Source of the DNA: an uncultured Pelagibacteraceae bacterium | Lineage (GTDB): Bacteria > Pseudomonadota > Alphaproteobacteria > Pelagibacterales > Pelagibacteraceae | Length of the DNA stretch: 36,295 bases | Assembly (NCBI GenBank): GCA_902536005.1 | Contig: CACAVT010000008.1 | Location: forward strand, 1-36,295 | Direction of reading: 5' to 3' | Shown: positions 1-8,455 of the stretch, one piece after another | Layout: the number at the start of each line of letters is the position of its first letter | How positions within the stretch are numbered: the first letter of the stretch is position 1 | Notes under the pieces: model-generated | What the model saw: the letters and a program-made list of their open reading frames with translations, nothing else | Databases searched by the model: none | What the model was told of the DNA's origin: nothing | Made by a program: the position numbers and the translations under genes

Positions 1-151
1 CAAATCCTTTTGAATTATTTAATCTTTTAAAAGAAGATCTGCCACCTGGACCTCGAGCTTTATCATAAATATGTACAGAATTTTTTTTACTTAACAAATT
101 AGCTATTGTTGCTCCTGAAATTCCAGAGCCAATTACACAATAACTGCTCAT
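1..151 (-). CDS. FAD/NAD-dependent oxidoreductase, renalase-like (partial, N-terminus only)
   Basis: The window edge cuts this minus-strand gene; only the first 50 residues are present. They form a classic dinucleotide-binding start: a beta strand, a glycine-rich loop (GSGISGATIA, residues 8-17), then a second strand ending in an acidic residue (IYDKARGPGGR). This pattern is typical of renalase/amine-oxidase-like flavoproteins, which bind FAD at this end. The substrate cannot be told from this fragment. The ATG (149-151) overlaps the TGA of the upstream tldE-like gene as ATGA, so the two are probably translationally coupled. The fold call is well supported; the subfamily is an inference from the KARGPGGR segment. 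Confidence 0.72.
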   Translation of the reverse strand, partial: MSSYCVIGSGISGATIANLLSKKNSVHIYDKARGPGGRSSFKRLNNSKGF

Positions 152-1464
152 TTTCCTGCGACAGTCATACCTTGTATCATCATAGTTGGTGAATTGACTG
201 AATATTCGAATTCTAAATCATTAGCTAAAATTATATTTTTGAACATATCCTTAAAATTACCAGCAATTGTTATTTCATTTACAGGAAATTTAAATTCTCC
301 ATCTTCAACTAAAAAACCAGTGGCACCAACAGAATAATCTCCTGTTACAAGGTTAGATCCATGACCGATAGTTTCGGTAATATAAAGACTTCTTGAATTT
401 TTTTTCATAAGATCTTCGTAGCTTATATTTCCTTTTTCAAAATATAAATTAGTAGTTCCACCACTTCTTCCATTTGATTTTAAATTTAATTTTTTTCCAT
501 TGTAAGTATCCACAAGATAATTTTTAAGTATTCCATTCTCTATAAGTTGTAATGTATTGGAATTTACACCTTCTGAATCAAAATTTTGTGAACCCATTCC
601 TTTTATTATATCTGGTTTATCAATTACATTTATTGAATTAGCAAATACTTGTTGATCAATTTTATCCTTTAAAAATGAGGTGCCTCTTGCAATTGCAGAG
701 GCAGATATTGCACTTGCAAAAGCACTTAACATTCCCTTTGAAATTCTTTTATCAAAAATTATGCTGATCTTCTCACTTCCAATTTTTTTAGGGCTCAATT
801 TACTAATAGTTTGCTTTGCAGCTTTATTTCCAAGATCTGTTGCTTGTTTAATATCAGACAAATGACGTTTGCTAGAAAATTCGTAGTCTCTTTCCATGCT
901 ATTTTCATCTTTTGCAACTGTTACACAAGAAGCAGTGAAAGAAGAAGTTTTATAACCGTCACAAAAACCATCACTGTTAGCTAATATAAAATTTGATTTA
1001 TTTTCAGTGAAACTAGATTCTGTATTTATAATTTGATTGTCTGACGATGCAGATTCCTCTAAATCTTTTAAATATTTTATTTTTTTATCATTTTCGAATC
1101 TTGTTTCATCATACAAATTAAGGCTACTAATTTGTTTGGCTAATAAATTTTTATCAGGCAAAGAATTAAATTCATCTTCAGGTGTAATTTTTGTTGTTTC
1201 AAAGCACTTTTCAATTAAAGTTTTTATATTTTCATCTAGTAAATTTGATGATGAAATTGATGATCTTTTTTTACCTAAATAAGTTTCTATACTTAACCCC
1301 AATCCATCTGATCTGTCTGAGGCTTCTAGGGATTTATTTCTAAAATTAACTGTCTCTGAAATTGAGTGACCAACTGTAACACTTGCATCAGTTGCTCCCA
1401 TTTTCTTTGCCAAATCTAAACAATATGAAGCTTTAGATATTAAAAATTCCTGATCCTTAACCAT
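148..1464 (-). CDS. pmbA: TldE/PmbA family metalloprotease subunit
   Basis: This 438-residue protein matches the PmbA/TldE half of the TldD/TldE protease, which in enterobacteria processes modified peptides such as microcin B17 and degrades unfolded peptides. Family features seen are the N-terminal 'GATDASVTVGHSISETVNFRNK' style segment (around residues 23-44) and a glycine-rich C-terminal beta-barrel ending in MMIQGMTVAGK. It has no HExxxH zinc motif, as expected for TldE; the metal site is in its partner. It lies 6 bases downstream of tldD on the same strand, so the heterodimer subunits are co-transcribed. Its length is close to the usual ~450 residues. The native substrate in this organism is unknown. 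Confidence 0.9.
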   Translation of the reverse strand: MVKDQEFLISKASYCLDLAKKMGATDASVTVGHSISETVNFRNKSLEASDRSDGLGLSIETYLGKKRSSISSSNLLDENIKTLIEKCFETTKITPEDEFNSLPDKNLLAKQISSLNLYDETRFENDKKIKYLKDLEESASSDNQIINTESSFTENKSNFILANSDGFCDGYKTSSFTASCVTVAKDENSMERDYEFSSKRHLSDIKQATDLGNKAAKQTISKLSPKKIGSEKISIIFDKRISKGMLSAFASAISASAIARGTSFLKDKIDQQVFANSINVIDKPDIIKGMGSQNFDSEGVNSNTLQLIENGILKNYLVDTYNGKKLNLKSNGRSGGTTNLYFEKGNISYEDLMKKNSRSLYITETIGHGSNLVTGDYSVGATGFLVEDGEFKFPVNEITIAGNFKDMFKNIILANDLEFEYSVNSPTMMIQGMTVAGK

Positions 1465-1470
1465 ATTTTT

Positions 1471-2883
1471 TTAAAGTTTTGTTCCACCAACTGTCATTTT
1501 ATTAATTAAAATTGAAGGTTGAGCGACTCCCACAGGAACTCCTTGTCCTGCTTTTCCACAAGTTCCTATTCCTGGATCTAACATCATATCATTTCCTACC
1601 ATCGATACTTCCTTTAGTATTGATGGTCCATCACCAATTAGTGTTGCGCCTTTAATCGGAGATCCAATTTTACCATTATTTATTTCGTAAGCCTCTGTAC
1701 AATTAAATACAAATTTTCCAGATGTAATATCTACCTGGCCACCTCCAAAACTTACTGCAAAAATTCCTTTATCAACAGATTTGATCATTTCATCTTGAGT
1801 TTGATTGCCACTTAACATCATTGTATTTCTCATTCTTGGCAAAACAATATGTCTATAATTTTCTCTTCTTCCAGATCCTGTAGATCTTGTATTCATTAAT
1901 CTTGCATTGTGCCTGTCTTGCATAAAATTTTTAAGAATACCATTTTCAATTAAAACTGTTCGCTCGGTCGGTGTACCCTCATCATCGATTGTTAAACTGC
2001 CTCTTCTATTATCTATCGTACCATCATCTACAATTGTTACTCCATCACTTGCAACTTTTTCTCCCATAAGATTATGAAATGCTGATGTTTTTTTTCTATT
2101 AAAGTCCCCTTCTAGACCATGACCAATTGCTTCATGAATTAAGATGGCAGGCCAACCAGGTCCTAGCACTACTTTCATCTCACCAGCAGGTGCTGGTTTA
2201 CTCTCTAAATTTACTGATGCTATTCTAAAAGCCTCTTCACAAACATTTTTCCAATTGTCATTTTTTAAATAATCATCATAGGATTGCCTGCCACCAATTC
2301 CATATACACCTGTTTCTTTTCTTCCATTTTTTTCTAACATTACTGTGACGTTAAATCTAATTAACGGACGCACATCAGTAAGCGACTCTCCACCTGATCG
2401 AATAATTTCTATTGATTTTTGCTCACCAGCAAAACTAGCTGTTACTTGTTTTACTGATCCATCTTTTTTTCTTAAAAATTCATTTACTTTATTTAATACT
2501 TCTAATTTTGAATCTAAAGTTTTTTGTTCAATTGGATTTATATCTTTATAAAATTTTTTATTAGATTTTGGAATTTCATGATTATATGTGCCTTTAATTG
2601 ATTTTAAAGTTGATTTAAGATTTTCTGAAGAATTTTTCAGTGAATCTTTTGATATTTCGTTTGAATACGAATAAGCAACAACCTCGTTTGAAATAGCTCT
2701 AAAACCAAATCCTAAATCAGAACTATAGTTTGAACTTTTTATTTTATTGTCATCTAACAAAATTGACTCTGATTTAGACTCCTCTAAATAAAGCTCACCA
2801 TCGTCACAATTATTTAGTGTATCAGATACTATTTTATCTGCATCTTGTCTTGTTAAATCAGATTTGTTAAAGAAATTACTCAT
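1471..2883 (-). CDS. tldD: TldD metalloprotease, catalytic subunit
   Basis: This 470-residue protein carries the zinc-binding HExxxH motif of TldD at residues 250-255 (HEAIGHGLEGD), followed by the conserved EGTPTERTVLIENGILK stretch and a C-terminal GTCGKAGQGVPVG segment with the family's late cysteine. TldD is the catalytic half of the cytosolic TldD/TldE heterodimer, which cleaves unstructured or modified peptides. Its length matches the family (~480). It is the first gene of a minus-strand group (tldD, tldE, FAD oxidoreductase). The 85-bp gap to the divergent DCC gene should hold the promoter; I see no obvious operator there. Confidence 0.95.
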   Translation of the reverse strand: MSNFFNKSDLTRQDADKIVSDTLNNCDDGELYLEESKSESILLDDNKIKSSNYSSDLGFGFRAISNEVVAYSYSNEISKDSLKNSSENLKSTLKSIKGTYNHEIPKSNKKFYKDINPIEQKTLDSKLEVLNKVNEFLRKKDGSVKQVTASFAGEQKSIEIIRSGGESLTDVRPLIRFNVTVMLEKNGRKETGVYGIGGRQSYDDYLKNDNWKNVCEEAFRIASVNLESKPAPAGEMKVVLGPGWPAILIHEAIGHGLEGDFNRKKTSAFHNLMGEKVASDGVTIVDDGTIDNRRGSLTIDDEGTPTERTVLIENGILKNFMQDRHNARLMNTRSTGSGRRENYRHIVLPRMRNTMMLSGNQTQDEMIKSVDKGIFAVSFGGGQVDITSGKFVFNCTEAYEINNGKIGSPIKGATLIGDGPSILKEVSMVGNDMMLDPGIGTCGKAGQGVPVGVAQPSILINKMTVGGTKL

Positions 2884-2968
2884 TAATCTTAAATAATGGT
2901 TTGTTGATAATTTTCAACTGATCATTTTACGCATGTACAATTTATTACTAATAGTTAATTATTGTTAA

Positions 2969-3322
2969 ATGAAAGTATTTTTTAATAACTCTTGTAAAAT
3001 CTGTAGATCAGAAATTAACTTATATAAAAAAGAGGATATCAAAGATATTGACTGGATAGATATAACAAATAACTCAGATGCAGAAAAAGAAACATCGAGA
3101 AATGATAAAGAATTGTTAAGAAGATTACATGTTAAGGAGAATGGTAAAATTATTCAGGGTGCAGAAGCATTTCTTTATGTTTGGAAAAAAATTCCAAAAT
3201 ATAAATTTTTATATAAATTTTTTAAATTACCAATAATTTTCACAATCTTTAAATGTGGGTATGAGATAATTGCCTTTTTTTTATATTTAAAAAATAAAAA
3301 ACAACTTAAAAAACTAATTTAA
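2969..3322 (+). CDS. DCC-family thiol-disulfide oxidoreductase-like protein (DUF393)
   Basis: This 117-residue protein begins with a strand and then NNSCKICRSE (residues 6-15), the D/NxxCxxC pattern of the DCC (DUF393) family, a thioredoxin-like group of unknown substrate. The usual D of the 'YDGxCxxC' motif is N here. The middle has the family-like 'GAEAFLYVWKKIP' segment, and the C-terminal third is hydrophobic (LPIIFTIFKCGYEIIAFFLYL), suggesting membrane association. The gene stands alone on the plus strand and its 3' end overlaps the convergent membrane-protein gene by 9 bases. The family is well supported; the function is not known. Confidence 0.8.
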   Translation: MKVFFNNSCKICRSEINLYKKEDIKDIDWIDITNNSDAEKETSRNDKELLRRLHVKENGKIIQGAEAFLYVWKKIPKYKFLYKFFKLPIIFTIFKCGYEIIAFFLYLKNKKQLKKLI

Positions 3323-3607
3323 AAAAAATATTAAAAATTCACTAAGTAAAGACATAGATAATAAAAACATAATTAATAAAATTGAATACATAAGAGTTAT
3401 AACTCTATTTCTTTTTCTCCTTAGCCTAACAAAAGTTTTGTCATCTAGATCTGAAATATCCCTTTCGCCAACTACGGGATAATCATAACTCCATCGCCAT
3501 GTAGATTGACCTAATCTAGAGTCGAGGCTGTTAAAATATCTTATCCATGCAAGAACATATTTTAATACAAGATACAAAATAATCATTAATATTGAAGAAA
3601 GTAACAT
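3314..3607 (-). CDS. small two-helix membrane protein, function unknown
   Basis: This is a 97-residue hypothetical protein with two predicted membrane segments: residues 1-20 (LLSSILMIILYLVLKYVLAW) and about 71-95 (LMYSILLIMFLLSMSLLSEF). Between them is a polar, charged loop with several aromatic residues (STWRWSYDYPVVGERD). I do not recognise the family. The next gene on the strand, the coiled-coil protein, starts far upstream at 4825 and stops 30 bases before this start, so the two may form one transcript. It overlaps the convergent DCC gene at the 3' end. The long frame, hydrophobic pattern and tight spacing support a real gene. Confidence 0.6.
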   Translation of the reverse strand: MLLSSILMIILYLVLKYVLAWIRYFNSLDSRLGQSTWRWSYDYPVVGERDISDLDDKTFVRLRRKRNRVITLMYSILLIMFLLSMSLLSEFLIFFLN

Positions 3608-3637
3608 TCTTAATGATACTTAATTATATATGATAAT

Positions 3638-4825
3638 TTAATTGATATTTTTGGCTCTTTTTCTTGCAATTAACTGCGTAAGAGCATCGACCATAGTATC
3701 TGAGGCTTTAAATATTTCATTATTTTTAAACTCATGAGAAATATTTTTTTCCGGATTGGTTTTGTCTTCAATAACTATTCCTTCGTCTGGTGAATTGTTT
3801 TTTATATAAATTAATAGAAGCCACTCATCATCTGAGGCTTCATCCCATTTAACAAATATTTCTCCTGTTTCAAATCTTCTGTCTATACATCTAAAGATAG
3901 ACATATGTCTGGTTATGTGTCTTTTATTTAGTTGAAACACTAAACTGCTAGCACTTCTATAAAAACTTTCGAGAGCAAACTCAATTTTCTGCCTAGCTAG
4001 AGTATATTCTTTTTCCTTTTGTAAAAGTGTTTCTCTATCTTCATCTCCTTGAATTTTAACTCCTAAAGCCTCTACTCTTTCTCTAATTTTTTGATCTCTA
4101 ATAATTCGATATTTTTCTTTTAATTTTTCTATTCTTTGTTGTAAGCCAGCATAATCATCTCTCTTTTCTCTTAAGGAAATTTTTTCCAATTTCTCTAATT
4201 CTTTAACCTCTCTAACTCTAAACTTTTCAATTTGCTTATCTAATTTTAATTGTTGTAAAAATTGTTTTTGTTTTTCTGCTTGCTCAATTCTTAAAAGAGC
4301 TTGTTCTTTTCTTAAGAATAGTTTTATTTCTTTTGTTCTTTGTTTTTCTAATTTAATTTCATCTTTTAAAGCTTGTTCTTTTAATTTAACTTTTAATTCA
4401 GCCTCTTTTTTCTTTTCTTTTGCAATTTCAATCTTTTCTAACCTTTCTTTTTCTTGTTTTTCTATTTTTAATCTTCTTGCTTCATCTTTTTTTAAAATTT
4501 TATACTGTGAAATTGTCTCTGCTATTTTATCAAAAAATGCTTGGACATATTTTTCAAAACCAAAATTAAATTTAAACTTTAATTCAGGTTTTATAGAATT
4601 TTGAAAATTAACTACCTTTAAAAGAAAATTTGACTGTTTTGATTCAATAGATTTATATTTTTTTATTATTTTTTTATATTTTTTAACTTTTCTTTTTTTA
4701 AAAGTTTTTTTTGGTTTTACTTTTACTTTTTTAATATTTCTTTTCTTACCTCTATTTAAAGCTTTTTTAAGTTTTTTTTTATTTTTAGAAAAATTTTTTT
4801 TTGTTCTTTTTTTCTTTTTTTTCAT
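3638..4825 (-). CDS. lysine-rich coiled-coil protein with C-terminal globular domain
   Basis: This 395-residue protein has three regions. Residues 1-60 are extremely basic, almost all K and R, and could bind nucleic acid or acidic lipid. Residues about 100-290 are a long charged heptad-like helix rich in E, K, L and Q, likely a coiled coil. Residues about 295-395 look globular, with aromatic and hydrophobic residues (VKWDEASDDEWLLLIYIKNN) and a helical end. There is no signal peptide or membrane helix. I do not recognise the family. It lies 27 bases after cfa on the same strand. A role in nucleoid or ribosome organisation or as a scaffold is conceivable, but nothing here proves it. Confidence 0.65.
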   Translation of the reverse strand: MKKKKKRTKKNFSKNKKKLKKALNRGKKRNIKKVKVKPKKTFKKRKVKKYKKIIKKYKSIESKQSNFLLKVVNFQNSIKPELKFKFNFGFEKYVQAFFDKIAETISQYKILKKDEARRLKIEKQEKERLEKIEIAKEKKKEAELKVKLKEQALKDEIKLEKQRTKEIKLFLRKEQALLRIEQAEKQKQFLQQLKLDKQIEKFRVREVKELEKLEKISLREKRDDYAGLQQRIEKLKEKYRIIRDQKIRERVEALGVKIQGDEDRETLLQKEKEYTLARQKIEFALESFYRSASSLVFQLNKRHITRHMSIFRCIDRRFETGEIFVKWDEASDDEWLLLIYIKNNSPDEGIVIEDKTNPEKNISHEFKNNEIFKASDTMVDALTQLIARKRAKNIN

Positions 4826-4852
4826 TTAAGGAAATTTATATCTATCAATAAT

Positions 4853-6043
4853 TTATTGATAAATATAGTCTCTTGTAACCGGTGTTGAGGAATAATTTTT
4901 TGTTAATTGAAATTGATATACAACTTGATCACCCCATTTAAATGCCATCTCACAACCTGCAAGATAAAATTCCCACATTCTAAAAAACCTTTCATCAAAC
5001 ATTTGAATTATTTTTTCTTTGTTTTTTAGACAATTTTCTTTCCAATGTCTTAAAGTGTGCATGTAATGAAGCCTTAAAACCTCAATATCTGCAACAATTA
5101 ATCCAGACTTTTCGATATGGGGGCTTACCTCACTCAAACTTGGAGTATATCCACCAGGAAAAATATATTTTGTGATCCAGGGATGTGGGTCTCTTGGGGG
5201 GTTCACTGATCCTATTGTATGAATTAAAGATACACCATCATCTTTCAAAAGTTTTTCGACTTGTGAAAAAAATTTTCTATAAAATTTTCTTCCTACATGC
5301 TCAAACATTCCAACACTTACTATTCTATCAAATTTTTCATTCAGCTCTCTATAATCAATTAATTTAAAATTTAATTGATTTTCTAAATTAAGTTCTTTTG
5401 CTCTTTTTTTACAATAATCAAATTGATTTTCAGAAAGAGTAATTCCCGTAACTTCGCAATTTGTACTTTTTGCTATATCAATTGCTAAAGATCCCCATCC
5501 ACATCCGATATCTAAGACTTTTTGATTTGGTTTTATATTAAGTTTTTTTATTATATGTTGGATTTTATTATTTTGTGCTGTTTCAAGTGTATCTGTTTCG
5601 TTTTTAAAGTATGCACATGAATACTGTCTTTTGCGATCTAAAAACAAATCATAAAGATCATCAGAAATATCATAATGATGTGAAACGTTCATCTTAGATT
5701 TTTTTATAAAATTAAAATTAGTGAAATATCTATAAGAACCTCTTAACTTATTGATTAAAGAACTAAAAAAATTTATCTCACCTCTACCAAAATTCATTAA
5801 AGAAAGATCTAAAAAATCTGTCAATGTTCCATTTTCTATAATTATTTCTCCATCAGTGTAAGCTTCACCAAAATATAAATCAGGATGAAATAATAATTTA
5901 TAATGAAGGTTTTTATTTAATATTTTCAGTTTAATAGGATTTTCACTTATTGGATTACCAATAATATAACTTTTAGAATTAGCATCAATTAAGATAAATC
6001 CATCTTTTTTAAAAACATTATTTAAAAATCTAGCTAATTGCAT
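4853..6043 (-). CDS. cfa: cyclopropane-fatty-acyl-phospholipid synthase
   Basis: This 396-residue SAM-dependent enzyme would add a methylene bridge to unsaturated acyl chains of membrane phospholipids. The methyltransferase core has motif I VLDIGCGWGS at residues 176-185. CFA-synthase hallmarks follow: HHYDISDDLYDLFLD and YSCAYF before it, then YIFPGGYTPSL, LHYMHTLRHW and FYLAGCEMAF in the C-terminal half. The N-terminal ~110 residues match the lipid-binding domain of the family, and the length is close to the E. coli enzyme. The start ATG follows directly on the TAG stop of the DapA-fold gene, so the pair is coupled. Related fatty-acid methyltransferases cannot be fully excluded. Confidence 0.9.
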   Translation of the reverse strand: MQLARFLNNVFKKDGFILIDANSKSYIIGNPISENPIKLKILNKNLHYKLLFHPDLYFGEAYTDGEIIIENGTLTDFLDLSLMNFGRGEINFFSSLINKLRGSYRYFTNFNFIKKSKMNVSHHYDISDDLYDLFLDRKRQYSCAYFKNETDTLETAQNNKIQHIIKKLNIKPNQKVLDIGCGWGSLAIDIAKSTNCEVTGITLSENQFDYCKKRAKELNLENQLNFKLIDYRELNEKFDRIVSVGMFEHVGRKFYRKFFSQVEKLLKDDGVSLIHTIGSVNPPRDPHPWITKYIFPGGYTPSLSEVSPHIEKSGLIVADIEVLRLHYMHTLRHWKENCLKNKEKIIQMFDERFFRMWEFYLAGCEMAFKWGDQVVYQFQLTKNYSSTPVTRDYIYQ

Positions 6044-6928
6044 CTAAGCTGCCTTAGTATTATTTAATGAAAAATTTAATTTCTCTAAATTTGTTATTAA
6101 ATCAGATGCCTCTTTAGAGTTTAAAATACTTAGTGGTGGCAAAAGATTTTTATAATATATTTCTTTTTTACTAAAGTAAGTATGTAAACTTGAAATCAAA
6201 TTATGTTTTTCAAATTCTGCTCTTACATCACAAAGATTTTGATTTACTGTCTGTTCGTTTCCATCATTAAAATCATCATAAACTTTTCTTGCCAGTGTAG
6301 AAGTAGCATTGCATGTTGCTGTAATAATTCCAGAACAACCTAATTGAAGTCCTTTAAATAATTTAGTTTCTGATCCAGGTAAAACTGAAAAATTATCAAT
6401 TTTTAAGTTTTCAAAAAGATTATAGGAACTATCTTTTACTCCAATTATATTTTTTGGATATTTATTTACTAACTCTTCAACACACTCTATACTGAATTTA
6501 TAACCACATAGTTTTTCAAAATTATATAGTACTATTTCACAATCAGAAATTACATCTACTATTTTACTATAAAATTCTATTACCTCTTTATCTCCATATT
6601 TGTAATAAGCAGGTGGCATAATTAAAAATCTATTAAATCCTAAAGATTTAGAAACTCTCATCAAATTAATTGTTTCACCTAAAGAATTTAAACCAGTGCC
6701 AATAATATACTTTTCTTTATGTTTGCTTGAAGTCAGATGATTTAACAAATTAATTTTTTCATAAACAGGTATGAGTTGGGCCTGTCCAGTGCTACCAAAT
6801 ATAGCCACTCCATGACAACCGTTATCAATAACCATTTCTGCGTGCAAAATGGTTTTTTTTATATCAAGCGTCAAATCATCATTTAAGATCGACATTGAAG
6901 CCGCATAAATGCCTTTAATTTTACTCAT
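6044..6928 (-). CDS. DapA-fold (N-acetylneuraminate lyase superfamily) aldolase, substrate unknown
   Basis: This 294-residue class I aldolase has the Schiff-base lysine at K165 (IIGVKDSS) and the catalytic tyrosine at Y135 (IVLYNFEK). The substrate carboxylate loop is GSTGQ (45-49) instead of the GTTGE typical of dihydrodipicolinate synthase. The arginine that follows the tyrosine motif in true DapA (YNxPxRT) is absent (YNFEKLCG). It is therefore probably not lysine-biosynthetic DapA but another pyruvate-dependent or keto-acid lyase/dehydratase. It is the first gene of a transcript with cfa, with no spacing, and is divergent from the glycosyltransferase across 49 bases. The fold is secure; the reaction is unknown. 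Confidence 0.8.
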   Translation of the reverse strand: MSKIKGIYAASMSILNDDLTLDIKKTILHAEMVIDNGCHGVAIFGSTGQAQLIPVYEKINLLNHLTSSKHKEKYIIGTGLNSLGETINLMRVSKSLGFNRFLIMPPAYYKYGDKEVIEFYSKIVDVISDCEIVLYNFEKLCGYKFSIECVEELVNKYPKNIIGVKDSSYNLFENLKIDNFSVLPGSETKLFKGLQLGCSGIITATCNATSTLARKVYDDFNDGNEQTVNQNLCDVRAEFEKHNLISSLHTYFSKKEIYYKNLLPPLSILNSKEASDLITNLEKLNFSLNNTKAA

Positions 6929-6977
6929 AGTAAAAATTTATATAAAAATATTAATTAGTAAAGTTTATAAATTAAAC

Positions 6978-7940
6978 ATGAAAATATTAGCTATTCAAAG
7001 CAAGATGGGTATAGGTGATACAGTAATTTTCCTACCTTTTATAAAAGCCATTTCAAAAAAATTTCAGGTTCCTGTAAGTTTACTTGTAAAACAAAATTCA
7101 AAAGCTAATGAATTTTTAGGTTATACAAATTACATTGATGAAATAATTCACTTGGAAAGAGACAACAAAATAAATCAAAAGCATGATGGTTTAAAAGGAT
7201 TTTTCAAATTAGCAAGTGATATAAAAACATATAATTTCAATAAGGTTTTTATATTCAATTCTTCTTTGAGATATAACTTAATTTGTAGATTAGCAGGTAT
7301 TAAAGAAATATTTCAATACCCATTATTTGAAAAACAAAATCAACACATTACAGAGCCAGCTAAAGCTATTATTAAAAAATATTTAGATATTGAAACTAAT
7401 GATAATCCAGAAATCCAAATTGATAATGATCTAGTTCAAGAATCAGTTCTTAAATATAATATAAATAATGATGAACTAAATGTTTTGTTGGGTATTGGCG
7501 GTTCAGGTCCAACTAAAAGAATACCCTCAAAAACTTTTTTAAAAGTAATGAAAAAATTAGAAACTTTTAAAAAATGTAGATTTTTTTTAGCAACAGGCAA
7601 AAATGACGATGAACAAAAGATTTTAACAGAATTATATAATACAAAATTTAAAGAAAAATGTGTTACCTTAGATAATCTTAATATAAAAGAAACGTTGCCT
7701 ATTATTAAAAATTGTAATGTTGCAATCTGCAATGATACAAGTTTTTCACATTTATCATCAGCATTAGGAGTCAAAACAATTACATTAATGGCTGATACAC
7801 CATTAATTTATGGTTCTTACAGCACAAATATGTATCCAATAATTCCTGATGGAGAAAAAACAGTTTCTCACAATACACTCGGTAAAGATAAAATTAATCC
7901 AGATAAAATTTATGAAAAACTAATATCAATAATTAATTAA
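6978..7940 (+). CDS. glycosyltransferase family 9 (heptosyltransferase-like)
   Basis: This protein of about 320 residues resembles GT9 enzymes, which move heptose or related sugars onto lipopolysaccharide core at the inner face of the cytoplasmic membrane. The N-terminus MKILAIQSKMGIGDTVIFLP is the usual 'K..GIGD.....P' start. The C-terminal donor-binding half has LLGIGGSGPTKRIP and then ICNDTSFSHLSSALGVKTITL, matching the GT9 'DTG..HLAaAlg.p' pattern with S replacing G. The frame is open upstream to 6909, but those residues are hydrophobic and family-unlike and overlap the divergent gene, so I chose the ATG at 6978. Its end overlaps the convergent J-domain gene by 4 bases. The acceptor is unknown. 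Confidence 0.82.
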   Translation: MKILAIQSKMGIGDTVIFLPFIKAISKKFQVPVSLLVKQNSKANEFLGYTNYIDEIIHLERDNKINQKHDGLKGFFKLASDIKTYNFNKVFIFNSSLRYNLICRLAGIKEIFQYPLFEKQNQHITEPAKAIIKKYLDIETNDNPEIQIDNDLVQESVLKYNINNDELNVLLGIGGSGPTKRIPSKTFLKVMKKLETFKKCRFFLATGKNDDEQKILTELYNTKFKEKCVTLDNLNIKETLPIIKNCNVAICNDTSFSHLSSALGVKTITLMADTPLIYGSYSTNMYPIIPDGEKTVSHNTLGKDKINPDKIYEKLISIIN

Positions 7941-8440
7941 GAAATATCTTTAAGAACAATTTCTTTGGCTTCATTAACTATGGCTGATAATCTTGAGGTC
8001 TCTGGAGAAATGTCAGGATGAATTTTTTTTTGGATTTTTTGGTAAGCTTTATTCACTATCTCTTTAGTTGGTTTTTTATTAATATCTAAATTTAAAATCT
8101 TATATGCTTCAGATATTGATAATGTAGAAGAGTTATTATTTTGATGCTGGTTAAAAGAAAATCTTCCAGAATTTCTTAAAGTTTGAATAAGTCTATAAAG
8201 AGAAAGTAATTGGATCAGCGACAAACCTTTAAGTTTGACCAAAGCGAGACTTGCAAGAGTTAATGGCAATGTAAGTAAAAATTTTCCCGCAATTGCAAAT
8301 AAAACAGCTAATAAGGCCAATAATAAAATTGTTACCAGCCTCACTCCTTTTGACATTTTTTTTGGAGAAATATTTGACCACCATCTCAATAAAAAATATA
8401 AAATGACTAATATTACAACTAGATAAATAATAATATTCAT
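7937..8440 (-). CDS. membrane-anchored J-domain protein
   Basis: This 167-residue protein has hydrophobic N-terminal segments (residues 1-18 and about 35-68), a linker rich in N, Q and S, and then a short C-terminal J domain (about 108-165). The DnaK-activating HPD tripeptide is at residues 141-143, between helices predicted for J-domain helices II and III. Such proteins recruit DnaK to membranes; alphaproteobacterial versions resemble mitochondrial Pam18/Tim14 in layout. No zinc-finger or substrate-binding region of classical DnaJ is present. It lies head to head with the peptidase gene: the start codons are separated by only 15 bases. An AGGA Shine-Dalgarno sequence precedes its ATG on the minus strand. 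Confidence 0.85.
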   Translation of the reverse strand: MNIIIYLVVILVILYFLLRWWSNISPKKMSKGVRLVTILLLALLAVLFAIAGKFLLTLPLTLASLALVKLKGLSLIQLLSLYRLIQTLRNSGRFSFNQHQNNNSSTLSISEAYKILNLDINKKPTKEIVNKAYQKIQKKIHPDISPETSRLSAIVNEAKEIVLKDIS

Positions 8441-8455
8441 ATATTTCCTACTTAA

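Noticed and set aside
6044..6928. Annotation as dihydrodipicolinate synthase dapA.
   Set aside because: The substrate-binding arginine and GTTGE motif are missing, so only the superfamily can be claimed.
6909..6977. Longer start for the GT9 glycosyltransferase.
   Set aside because: The extra 23 residues are hydrophobic and not family-like and overlap the divergent gene; the ATG at 6978 gives the normal GT9 start.
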